From positions 310,001 through 374,000 of the forward strand of contig JAQSDV010000002.1 in the NCBI GenBank assembly GCA_029945425.1: a DNA stretch of 64,000 nt, in the 5' to 3' direction. The notes under the pieces were generated by a model. That model did no database searches and was not told the origin of the DNA. It saw nothing but the letters and a program-made list of their open reading frames with translations. Shown piece after piece: positions 39,272 through 48,187 of this stretch; positions within the stretch are counted from its first letter, which is position 1; each line of letters starts with the position of its first letter. The position numbers were made by a program, and so were the translations under genes. The DNA comes from a bacterium (lineage in GTDB: Bacteria; Pseudomonadota; Alphaproteobacteria; Micavibrionales; UBA2020).

Positions 39272-41512
39272 ATGGCACATCAGCATTCCCATGAAGATAA
39301 AGACCCTTGCTGCGGTAGCAGCAAAGAAGACGGGAAGGCGCAGCCGCAAGGGAAGGTAGCAGGCAAGCGGATATTCAAAATATCCGGCTTGGACTGCATC
39401 GAGGAAATGACCATCCTGCGCGGCGCTTTGGGCGAGATGGTCGGGGGAGAAGACAACCTTTCCTTCGATGTCCTGAACGGACGTATGGGAGTGAACAACG
39501 ACAATGTATCTGACGCGGAAATCATCGCCGCAGTTGCCAAGACAGGCATGAAGGCGCAAGTGGTGTCGGCATCCGGCGTTACGGATGAAGAGCCTCAGTC
39601 TTACCGCAAACATGCCACGTTGCTAATGATGCTTTCAGGCCTTCTGACGGCAACGGGGTTTCTTTTCGACGTATGGAATAAAGGAAGCCTGTCGGCGGCG
39701 TTTCAGGAGGAAGGCAAACTCTCAGTTGTCACTATCGGATTCTATGTCGCCGCGATTATAGCAGGTGGTTGGTTTGTCTTTCCGAAGGCGTGGTTTGCCC
39801 TGAAACGCTTCAGGCCGGATATGAATCTTCTGATGCTGATTGCCGTATTGGGAGCGGCTGGTATCGGGGAATGGTTCGAAGCCGCCACCGTTACGTTCCT
39901 GTTTGCGCTATCTCTCGCTCTGGAAGCGTGGAGCGTCGGTAGGGCGCGGAACGCCATCGGTGCCTTGTTAAAGCTGACACCTGAAACCGCTCGCGTGAGG
40001 AACGCAGCTGGCGAGGAAAAAGAAGTGCCTGCGGCGGAAGTCGCCATAGGCGACACTTTCATCGTCTTGGGTGGCGAGCGCCTGCCGCTGGATGGCAAAG
40101 TGCTGCGAGGCGCAAGCCATGTGAACCAAGCTCCCATTACGGGGGAAAGCGTCCCCGTCAGCAAGGAAGTCGGCGCGGAGGTATTCGCAGGGACGATTAA
40201 CGGCGATGGTACTCTGGAAGTCACCGCGACCAAGACGGCTGGGAATACGACCTTGGCGAATATAATCCGCCTTGTGGGAGAAGCTCAAAGCAAACGCGCC
40301 CCTGCGGAGCAGTGGGTTGAGAAGTTCGCGCGTATCTATACGCCTGCGGTCATCGTTTTGGCGATAGCCGTATTTATCATCCCCGTCATGATGGGCTTGC
40401 CCGCGCAGGCGTGGTTTTATAAAGCCCTCGTACTGCTCGTTATTGCCTGCCCCTGTGCCCTTGTTATTTCCACGCCCGTCAGCGTCGTTTCGTCGCTGAC
40501 GGCGGCGGCGCGGGCAGGGGTGCTTATCAAGGGCGGCCTGCATATTGAAACTCCTGGGCGGCTTGTCGCGCTGGCCTTGGACAAGACGGGCACGATTACC
40601 GAAGGCAAGCCTTCCGTTGCGGAAGTCATCGCCCTGTCAGGGCATACCGAAGAAGAGCTGCTGGAACGCGCCAGTGCGTTGGAAGCACGCAGTACGCACC
40701 CCTTGGCGACGGCCATCATCGAATACGCCAAGAAAAAGAACGTCAAAATCCTGTCAGCAGAAGATGCCGTAATAGTACCCGGTAAAGGGGTAACAGGGCA
40801 CTTTGCAGGAAATCTTTATTGGCTCGGCTCTGCTCGATACGCGGAGGAACGTGGGCAGGCAACGCCGGAGATTAAGGAGAAACTGGCAAAGATTGCAGGC
40901 GCAGGCCGCAGCGTTATCGTTATCGGCAATGATACGCATGTTTGCGGCCTGATCGCCGTGGTAGACGCCGTTCGCCCGCAGGCGGTAGAGGCTTTGGCGC
41001 AGCTTCGCAAGGCAGGTATCCAGCACCTTATTATGCTGTCGGGTGACAACAAGGCGACGGCAGAGAGTATCGCAAAGTCTGTTGGGATTGATGAAGTCCG
41101 TGCCGAACTGCTGCCCGAAGACAAGGTGACGGCGATTGACGAACTGATGAAGAAATATCGCGTGGTCGGCATGATCGGCGACGGCGTAAACGATGCGCCT
41201 GCGATGAGCAAGGCCAGTCTTGGTATCGCTATGGGCGCGGTCGGCAGCGATGCGGCGATCGAAAGCGCGGATATAGCGCTCATGGCGGACGACCTGTCCC
41301 GCCTGCCGTGGCTTGTCCGCCACTCGCGCCGGACGCTTGGCATCATCAAGCAGAATATTGCGCTATCGCTGTTCACAAAAGCGGCTTTTATTGTCCTGAA
41401 CCTCTTGGGACTAAGTACGCTCTGGATAGCAATTGCTGCCGATATGGGTACGACGTTTGTGGTCATTATGAACAGCTTGCGCCTGCTGTCCACGACGGAT
41501 AAAAACACCTGA
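39272..41512 (+). CDS. heavy-metal P1B-type ATPase (Zn/Cd/Pb class)
   Basis: CPCALVISTPVSVVSSLTAAARAGVLIKGG, DKTGTITEGKPS, MIGDGVNDAPAMSKA, C-terminal IAADMGTTFVVIMNSLRLL. Confidence 0.9.
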   Translation: MAHQHSHEDKDPCCGSSKEDGKAQPQGKVAGKRIFKISGLDCIEEMTILRGALGEMVGGEDNLSFDVLNGRMGVNNDNVSDAEIIAAVAKTGMKAQVVSASGVTDEEPQSYRKHATLLMMLSGLLTATGFLFDVWNKGSLSAAFQEEGKLSVVTIGFYVAAIIAGGWFVFPKAWFALKRFRPDMNLLMLIAVLGAAGIGEWFEAATVTFLFALSLALEAWSVGRARNAIGALLKLTPETARVRNAAGEEKEVPAAEVAIGDTFIVLGGERLPLDGKVLRGASHVNQAPITGESVPVSKEVGAEVFAGTINGDGTLEVTATKTAGNTTLANIIRLVGEAQSKRAPAEQWVEKFARIYTPAVIVLAIAVFIIPVMMGLPAQAWFYKALVLLVIACPCALVISTPVSVVSSLTAAARAGVLIKGGLHIETPGRLVALALDKTGTITEGKPSVAEVIALSGHTEEELLERASALEARSTHPLATAIIEYAKKKNVKILSAEDAVIVPGKGVTGHFAGNLYWLGSARYAEERGQATPEIKEKLAKIAGAGRSVIVIGNDTHVCGLIAVVDAVRPQAVEALAQLRKAGIQHLIMLSGDNKATAESIAKSVGIDEVRAELLPEDKVTAIDELMKKYRVVGMIGDGVNDAPAMSKASLGIAMGAVGSDAAIESADIALMADDLSRLPWLVRHSRRTLGIIKQNIALSLFTKAAFIVLNLLGLSTLWIAIAADMGTTFVVIMNSLRLLSTTDKNT

Positions 41513-41532
41513 GTTACAGAAAAGGGGCTTCT

Positions 41533-42294
41533 ATGACTTTCAAGGGAACAGTTAGCGCAATAGCCTTGGCAATGTGCCTGACAATGCCCGCATGGGCGGA
41601 AAGCCCAACACCTGCGGACACGGAAAAGGCTGCAAGCCCCTTTGACGGCTTTTCCGTGACGGTTGATGCCGTAAGTGATTACCGCGACCGTGGCCTGTCG
41701 TTAAGCGACGACTCTCCCGCCTTGCAGATCAGCCTTGATTGGGAACATGACAGCGGTTTCTACTTGGGCGCATGGGGATCAAACGTCGATTTTAACGACG
41801 GCGGCGAGGCGAAATACGAACTGGACGTTTATGGCGGCTACACCTTCTCTTGGGCGAACTTCGATTGGGATTTCATGGTGAACGGGATTTTTTACCCCGG
41901 CGCGTCCCAAACATTGGATTACGACCTTGTAGAGTTCAGCCTTGCGGCAGAACGGACAATCGGGATTGTCAAAGCCAAGCCCTCAATTACCTTCAGCCCT
42001 GATAACTTCGGTGACAGCGGCGTGGCGTTCTATCCGCAACTTGAACTGGAAGCGCCTATAGGCGAAACGGGTTTCTCGGCGACAGGTTCATACGGCTTTC
42101 AGAGCATCGAGAATAAAGCCCGCTATGGCTTTGGTGATTACAGCGACTGGTCGGCTGGTATAAAATATGCTTGGAACGACATAGAGTTTGCCTTGCAATA
42201 CATTGACACCAACTTGAGTAAATCCCAATGTTCCGATGGATGTGATGCAACTGCTGTCTTTTCCATCAGTCATACATTCGGCGGCGGCGAATAA
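41533..42294 (+). CDS. TorF-family putative porin
   Basis: FSVTVDAVSDYRDRGLSLSDDSPALQISLDWEHDSGFYLGAWGSNVDF. Confidence 0.8.
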   Translation: MTFKGTVSAIALAMCLTMPAWAESPTPADTEKAASPFDGFSVTVDAVSDYRDRGLSLSDDSPALQISLDWEHDSGFYLGAWGSNVDFNDGGEAKYELDVYGGYTFSWANFDWDFMVNGIFYPGASQTLDYDLVEFSLAAERTIGIVKAKPSITFSPDNFGDSGVAFYPQLELEAPIGETGFSATGSYGFQSIENKARYGFGDYSDWSAGIKYAWNDIEFALQYIDTNLSKSQCSDGCDATAVFSISHTFGGGE

Positions 42295-42309
42295 AAACAG
42301 GAGTTAAGT

Positions 42310-42984
42310 ATGAAAACAGCTAAATCTTTTCTGATGGCAGTGCTGGTTGCCAGCATGATCTCGATGTTAGCGACACATGCGCTAGCCGAAGTACTGTCGT
42401 CAGCGCCGAAAGATGAAACCAAACAAATTGGGCACGATAATATACAAGATGTAGATGTATCCAAGGCAATGGAAGACCGTTGGCTCGGTGATAAGGACGC
42501 GCCCATTACAATCATCGAATATGCGTCCCTGACTTGCGACCATTGCGCCGCCTTTGCAAATAAAGTGTTGCCGGAGGTTAAAAAATCTTTGATAGACACA
42601 GGCAGGGCAAAGCTCATTCTGCGTGATATGCCATGGGATAAATTCGCCTTGAAAGCAGCTATGATGGCCCGATGTGCGCCCCGTGAAAAGTATTACGAGA
42701 TAGTTGAAACAATTTTTGCAACGCAAGCGAACTGGGCGAGGAGCGACGATCCGCAGGCAGGGCTGATTGATATCGGCAAGGCTTTCGGAATGGATGCCAA
42801 GTTTATCCAATCCTGCATGGACAATGAAAATTTGGAAAAGGCATTGCTGACGAACCAGCTGCAGGCCCAAAAGGAACATGGCGTTAAGGCAACGCCAACT
42901 TTCCTGTTTTTTGAAAATCAGGTAAAAATAGATAGTTTTCCGGAGTTTGATGAACTGCTCAAAAAACTCGGCGGTCATCATTAA
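42310..42984 (+). CDS. DsbA-family thiol:disulfide protein
   Basis: APITIIEYASLTCDHCAAFANKVLPEVKKSLIDTGRAKLILRDMPWD; CxxC = CDHC. Confidence 0.85.
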   Translation: MKTAKSFLMAVLVASMISMLATHALAEVLSSAPKDETKQIGHDNIQDVDVSKAMEDRWLGDKDAPITIIEYASLTCDHCAAFANKVLPEVKKSLIDTGRAKLILRDMPWDKFALKAAMMARCAPREKYYEIVETIFATQANWARSDDPQAGLIDIGKAFGMDAKFIQSCMDNENLEKALLTNQLQAQKEHGVKATPTFLFFENQVKIDSFPEFDELLKKLGGHH

Positions 42985-43027
42985 CAATCAACATTTTGCG
43001 AAATGCTTACCTTAGGAAGGAATATCG

Positions 43028-43307
43028 ATGAAACCGATGTTATTCAACAAATCCGCCCTGCGGATACTGGCACTATTGTCTCTCTTGGCACTGACTCCGG
43101 TCTGCGCGGTTGCCGCTGATGCAAGTGATACTCCTCTTACATTGACTAAGGCGCAGCTTGATCGGGCCATGCACGACTATATTGCGAGTCACCCCGAACT
43201 TCTCATGAACACCGTGAACGACTTCCTGCGAAAACAGCAAGAGCAAAAATTGTCGGACGCTGTTAAAACAAACCGCAATGAACTGTATAAGAATGACAAT
43301 TCTCCCT
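43028..43307 (+). pseudogene. N-terminal fragment of a second DsbA-family protein
   Basis: [56 protein letters not shown], truncated before the thioredoxin fold by the 3' end of copA. Confidence 0.7.
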
Positions 43308-45557
43308 TTAGAGCTTGGCCCATTTCAGGCGCAAAGCGTTTGAAATGACGGACACGGAACTGAGCGCCATAGCCCCGGCAGCCAGCATGGGGCTTAACAT
43401 CACCCCAAGCACGGGGTAGAGAACGCCTGCCGCAATAGGCACACCCGCTGCATTGTAGATGAAGGCAAAGAACAGGTTTTGCCGGATGTTGCTCATCGTG
43501 GCGGCGGATAGATGCCGCGCCTTCACAATGCCCGTGAGGTCGCCTTTGAGAAGTGTAATACCGGCGCTCTGCATCGCAACATCGGTGCCTGTTCCCATGG
43601 CTATTCCTATATCGGCGGCGGCGAGCGCAGGCGCATCGTTTGTACCGTCACCAGCCATGGCGACAACTTTGCCTTGCGCTTGCAGCTTTTTGACGATATC
43701 GCTTTTGTCTTTCGGGAGCACCTCCGCAATAACTTCGGAAATGCCTAGTTTTTTCGCCACGGCTTCGGCAGTCGTCTTGTTGTCACCCGTAAGCATGACG
43801 ACATGGATACCCAGAGACTGCAGCTCATGGATAGCTTGCTGTGTCGTAGCCTTAATAGGGTCAGCAATAGCGATAACCCCTGCCAGCTTGTGATCGACAG
43901 CAATAAATATGACCGTTGCGCCATTTTCGCGCAGGCTATCTGCCTTGGTAAGTAGGGCGGAGACATCCGCTCCCAAATCCGCCATTAGCTTCGTGTTTCC
44001 AAGTGCTATGGCTTTGCCGCCGACTTTTCCAGTTACCCCTTTGCCTGTCGGGGAATCAAACTCCGTTGCCTCGGGCATAGGAAGTTTCTTTTCTGTGGCG
44101 GCCAGAACGATGGCATTTGCCAGCGGGTGCTCACTTCCTTTTTCAAGGGAAGCGGCCAGTGACAACAATTCGTCGGCAGAAATTCCGTCAACCGTTACGA
44201 TGTCAACGACTTTGGGCTTTCCTTCGGTTAACGTGCCGGTCTTGTCAACGACAAGCGTATCGACTTTCTCCATGCGCTCCAGAGATTCTGCGTTGCGAAT
44301 AAGCACACCCGCTTCCGCACCTCTACCGACGCCGACCATAATGGACATCGGCGTTGCCAGCCCGAGCGCGCAGGGGCAGGCGATAATTAGTACAGACACG
44401 GCGGCAATAAGGCCGAAGGCATAGGCAGGCTGCGGGCCAAAGACAGCCCAGAGGATAAAGCTGGCGACAGCCACAAATATGACCACAGGAACGAACCAGC
44501 CCGCCACTTTATCGGCCAGCTTCTGGATCGGAGCACGGCTGCGTTGTGCATCTGCAACCATTTGTACGATCTGCGCCAGCATCGAGGCGCTGCCGACTTT
44601 ATCCGCCTGCATGATGAAGCTGCCGGTCTGGTTTAATGTTCCGCCAATAACTTTTGCGCCCTGTTCTTTCAGAACTGGCATGGCTTCGCCCGTAATCATT
44701 GATTCATCTACTGCGCTCTTTCCCTCAATGACCGCACCATCGACAGGCACTTTTTCGCCGGGGCGGACACGCAAAATGTCTCCCGATACGACTTGATCGA
44801 GCGGTATATCTTCCTCGCTGCCGCCCTTGATGCGCCGCGCCGACTTGGGAGAAAGATCAAGCAGCGCACGAATAGCGCCGCCAGTTCTTTCTCGCGCGCC
44901 AAGTTCTAAAACTTGCCCGAGAAGCACAAGAACCGTAATAACAGCAGCGGCCTCGAAGTAAACGGCGACCGAGCCATCGTGCTGCCGGAAGGCAGGAGGG
45001 AAAATATCAGGTACAAGAGCAGCAATCATGCTGTAAACCCACGCAACTCCTGTTCCCATCGCTATCAGCGTAAACATGTTGAGGTTGCGGGTTTTTATTG
45101 ATTGCCTGCCACGCTCGAAGAACGGCCAGCCAGCCCAGAGGACAACTGGCGTTGCCAAAGCCATCTGCACCAAGGCAGAGACAGCGGGGGAGAGCGCATG
45201 GAAGTTAAACAAGTGCGCTCCCATTTCAAGCGCGAAAACGGGAATCGTCAGAGCCAAGCCGAACCAGAAGCGTTTAGACATATCCGCGAGTTCATGATTG
45301 GGGCCAGCATCTGCTTTCGCTACGACAGGTTCTAGCGCCATGCCGCAAATGGGGCATGTCCCCGGGCCTTCCTGACGAACTTCAGGATGCATCGGGCAGG
45401 TATAGATGGTCTTGTCGTCAGGTTTCTGCGATTGCGAAATTGCCTGAATAGCTTTATCGCTATGCGTGGCGCAGCACGAATGAGTTGCAGACGTAGGTGG
45501 CTCGACGACTTTCGCAGAATGATGGTGGCTATGATCGTGATGCGTATGGTCGTTCAT
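43308..45557 (-). CDS. copA: copper-translocating P1B-type ATPase
   Basis: [27 protein letters not shown] metal-binding domain; [45 protein letters not shown]. Confidence 0.92.
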   Translation of the reverse strand: MNDHTHHDHSHHHSAKVVEPPTSATHSCCATHSDKAIQAISQSQKPDDKTIYTCPMHPEVRQEGPGTCPICGMALEPVVAKADAGPNHELADMSKRFWFGLALTIPVFALEMGAHLFNFHALSPAVSALVQMALATPVVLWAGWPFFERGRQSIKTRNLNMFTLIAMGTGVAWVYSMIAALVPDIFPPAFRQHDGSVAVYFEAAAVITVLVLLGQVLELGARERTGGAIRALLDLSPKSARRIKGGSEEDIPLDQVVSGDILRVRPGEKVPVDGAVIEGKSAVDESMITGEAMPVLKEQGAKVIGGTLNQTGSFIMQADKVGSASMLAQIVQMVADAQRSRAPIQKLADKVAGWFVPVVIFVAVASFILWAVFGPQPAYAFGLIAAVSVLIIACPCALGLATPMSIMVGVGRGAEAGVLIRNAESLERMEKVDTLVVDKTGTLTEGKPKVVDIVTVDGISADELLSLAASLEKGSEHPLANAIVLAATEKKLPMPEATEFDSPTGKGVTGKVGGKAIALGNTKLMADLGADVSALLTKADSLRENGATVIFIAVDHKLAGVIAIADPIKATTQQAIHELQSLGIHVVMLTGDNKTTAEAVAKKLGISEVIAEVLPKDKSDIVKKLQAQGKVVAMAGDGTNDAPALAAADIGIAMGTGTDVAMQSAGITLLKGDLTGIVKARHLSAATMSNIRQNLFFAFIYNAAGVPIAAGVLYPVLGVMLSPMLAAGAMALSSVSVISNALRLKWAKL

Positions 45558-45569
45558 GACGGTGTTCCT

Positions 45570-45896
45570 TTAATCGTTATCGTATCTCCGGAAGAGATGC
45601 AGGATTTCTTCAATCTTGATGTCTTGTTCTTTTTTGGTTTCAGCGGAAAAAGATTCTCTGACGCATGTATGCAGGTGCGTTTCCAGCACGCGGCTCTCTA
45701 AGGTACGCAGCGCAGCCCGCGCTGCGCGTATCTGGTTTAGAATATCGGGGCAGTAACGACCCTCTTGAATCATCCTGCCGATACCTTCGACCTGACCGCC
45801 AACCCTATTGACCAGAGACATTTCACGAGCGTGTTTAACGTTGCTTGAGTCTGCGTGCGGGTTGCAGCAAGCGCTATGTTCTGGTTTTTTCGTCAT
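45570..45896 (-). CDS. CsoR-family metal-sensing repressor
   Basis: VNRVGGQVEGIGRMIQEGRYCPDILNQIRAARAALRTLESRVLETHLHTCV; C-x(n)-H-x3-C spacing of Cu(I)-sensing CsoR; starts MTKKPEHS. Confidence 0.85.
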   Translation of the reverse strand: MTKKPEHSACCNPHADSSNVKHAREMSLVNRVGGQVEGIGRMIQEGRYCPDILNQIRAARAALRTLESRVLETHLHTCVRESFSAETKKEQDIKIEEILHLFRRYDND

Positions 45897-45916
45897 TCTG
45901 GGTACTCCTTGACCAA

Positions 45917-45935
45917 TATACCCCCTAGGGGTATA
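45917..45935. promoter_or_regulatory. CsoR-type operator
   Basis: TATACCCC-cta-GGGGTATA, 8-3-8 G/C-centred inverted repeat upstream of the csoR-copA operon. Confidence 0.75.
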
Positions 45936-46016
45936 GGTAGTTTTATGAGTACTAAAGTCAAGTGCTAAACAATTACAACTTATAAGGTTTTTGCCGATGT
46001 GACTCCGGTCGGGCAC

Positions 46017-46443
46017 TACGCAACAATTTGTTGTTGCGAAGATCACAGGGGAAAAACCTTGCGATAATCCATGTATAGACAAGACCGCCAGCACTACAGT
46101 TGCGGCTGACGGTTTGAAAGCTGATTTGTTTTTTAAATCCGCTTTGAAGGCAGGCGTTGCTGTTATGGCTATGGCGAGGATTACCTATGATTCAGGAAAG
46201 CCTGTGACTGATCTTGAGCCGGGGATGGGAGCTTTGGCCCATATCGTTGGCTTTTATGATGACTTTGCCGCCGTTGTTCATATTCACCCTATGGGCAAGG
46301 AACCAACTGCTGATACCGAGCGTTCAGGTTCTGACCTCTCATTCCATCTTGAGCCAGCCAAGGCTGGATACCTCAAGCTCTTCGTTCAAGTGCGAAGGGG
46401 TGGAAAAGATATATTTATTCCGGTGGGGATAGAGGGGAAGTAA
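46017..46443 (+). pseudogene. C-terminal fragment paralogous to the HIHP protein at 30957-32114
   Basis: QQFVVAKITGEKPCDNPCIDKTAS...ALAHIVGFYDDFAAVVHIHPMGKEPTADTERSG...LKLFVQVRRGGKDIFIPVGI aligns with GEQQFVSSVIKGEAPCASLCIEKSVS... Confidence 0.75.
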
Positions 46444-46582
46444 CCATCCGGAAAATACTACTGTAAAAATGGCATAACTTGATAAATATCAATGCGGAAA
46501 AAACGGAATGCCTTTTGAATGCGATTATAGGTGGACTGTATATAAAACAGCCAAAACTAATACAACACTAAAGGAAAATACC

Positions 46583-46972
46583 ATGAAAAACTTTCTTAAA
46601 ACAGTTTCTGTGATTGCATTGCTTACAATGTCTGTTCCTGCATTTGCTGAGCAGGCCGCATCTGCGCCAGCTGCAGAAAAAGGCGGGATGACTATGTGCC
46701 CTATGATGGGCAAGATGGACAAAATGCACAAAGACATGGGCGACATGATGAAGGACATGCACAGGATGATGGACGACATGTCTGATCCTGCCATGAAAGA
46801 ACGCATGAAAGTCATGCATGATAAAATGACAGCGATGATGGAAGAGATGAAGAAAAACCACGAAAGCATGATGATGGGCAAGCCAGAAGCAGCTGTAGAT
46901 GACAAAGCATCTGCACCGGCGCTATCCCCGGAAGATCATAAGGCTCATCATCCTGAAGGTGGACAGAAATGA
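46583..46972 (+). CDS. secreted Met/His-rich protein, probable copper-binding
   Basis: Signal peptide; MTMCPMMGKMDKMHKDMGDMMKDMHRMMDDMSDPAMKERMKVMHDKM. Confidence 0.7.
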   Translation: MKNFLKTVSVIALLTMSVPAFAEQAASAPAAEKGGMTMCPMMGKMDKMHKDMGDMMKDMHRMMDDMSDPAMKERMKVMHDKMTAMMEEMKKNHESMMMGKPEAAVDDKASAPALSPEDHKAHHPEGGQK

Positions 46973-47202
46973 ACCACGATAGCGATTGCCAACATAAAGG
47001 GTTCGTAAAGTGGTTTTTGTCATGGCGAGGTGTAGTAGCAACAATACTGCTAGCTGCTGTTAGCTATTACCTGCTTACCGAACACCGCGAGCACTTGGCG
47101 CTGGCGCTTCCTTACCTGCTACTGCTGGCATGCCCGCTGTTTCACATCTTCGGGCATCAGCATGGCGCGGCAACGCCAGCTATGTCGGATACAAAAAAAT
47201 AA
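46969..47202 (+). CDS. DUF2933-like small membrane protein
   Basis: 77 aa; LTEHREHLALALPYLLLLACPLFHIFGHQHG; overlaps preceding stop. Confidence 0.7.
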   Translation: MNHDSDCQHKGFVKWFLSWRGVVATILLAAVSYYLLTEHREHLALALPYLLLLACPLFHIFGHQHGAATPAMSDTKK

Positions 47203-47230
47203 GGACGAGTTATTTACTTAGGAGATATTA

Positions 47231-47650
47231 ATGAAAATTGCTTCATTCATTGTTGCGATTGGACTTCTTTTGCCCCTTGCCGGATGCGCAGGGATGGAAG
47301 GCGCGGGGCATAAATACATTATGCGTGGCCAAATTCTTGAAGTGAGTGGCGAGGCTACCTACCTTTGTGTCGGAACTAATGACGGCGCGAAGGTAGGACA
47401 AGAACTGGTGGTTTATAAATATACAAAGCAACCCTCACATCCGAAGCTACAGGAACAGAGATTTAAAAAGGAGAAAACTGGGGTTGTGCAGATTACTGGG
47501 ATAGTAGACGAGCACATGGCCACGGCCAAAATCATTTCAGGTCAAGCGAAACAGAACTACATTGTAGAGCTGTTCTCGGGGAACACGGAGATTCAGAAGA
47601 CCCCGCCCATGCGCGCGGAACCGACGTGGAAATCGATGCGGCCTTTATGA
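47231..47650 (+). CDS. putative lipoprotein, 3' end apparently replaced
   Basis: MKIASFIVAIGLLLPLAGCAG lipobox; last ~12 residues are out-of-frame arsC sequence. Confidence 0.5.
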   Translation: MKIASFIVAIGLLLPLAGCAGMEGAGHKYIMRGQILEVSGEATYLCVGTNDGAKVGQELVVYKYTKQPSHPKLQEQRFKKEKTGVVQITGIVDEHMATAKIISGQAKQNYIVELFSGNTEIQKTPPMRAEPTWKSMRPL

Positions 47651-47808
47651 AGGCTTACCGCATACTCCGCGCTCGTATCGAGGCGTTCCTTGCCCTGCCG
47701 CTTGCAGAACTGAAAGATGACCCGCAGCGGCTGAAGGCGGAAATGGACAAAATTGGCTTGATTGAGGCTGAAATGAAAAACACAACCTTAAAAGGAGAAT
47801 GGGTATGA
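47607..47808 (+). pseudogene. C-terminal fragment of low-MW-phosphatase-type arsenate reductase
   Basis: Frame GTDVEIDAAFMKAYRILRARIEAFLALPLAELKDDPQRLKAEMDKIGLIE resembles the ArsC C-terminus; abuts arsD. Confidence 0.6.
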
Positions 47809-48167
47809 AAAATATACAGATATTTGATCCGGCGCTTTGCTGCAGTTCGGGCGTTTGTGGCGTTGATGTCGAACAGGCATTGGTGTCCTTTGCTGCCGAT
47901 TTGTCGTGGGCAAAGGAAAACGGCGCTAAGATCGAGCGCTTTAATCTGGCGCAGCAGCCGATAGCTTTTGCGGAAAACGCTTCGGTAAAAGGATTTCTGG
48001 AACGCTCCGGACCGGAAGCTTTGCCGCTGGTTCTAGTGGACGGCGAAGTCGCCCTGGCGGGACGATATCCGCAACGAGTGGAACTGGCGCGCTGGGCTGG
48101 CATCACGCAGGTGCCGGATGAAAACAAGGCGGCGGAGTCCTGCTGCTCAGCCAAAAGATGCTGCTAA
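47805..48167 (+). CDS. arsD: arsenite metallochaperone ArsD
   Basis: IQIFDPALCCSSGVCGVDVEQALVSFAADLSW...FLERSGPEALPLVLVDGEVALAGRYP; C-terminal CC pairs. Confidence 0.9.
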   Translation: MKNIQIFDPALCCSSGVCGVDVEQALVSFAADLSWAKENGAKIERFNLAQQPIAFAENASVKGFLERSGPEALPLVLVDGEVALAGRYPQRVELARWAGITQVPDENKAAESCCSAKRCC

Positions 48168-48187
48168 ACTGTACATTGGGGATTGCC

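Noticed and set aside
39272-39560. Degenerate HMA domain (GLDCIEEM instead of CxxC) in the P1B-ATPase as a novelty
   Set aside because: DCxxEE-type N-terminal domains occur in known Zn/Cd-class P1B-ATPases, so not unusual on its own.
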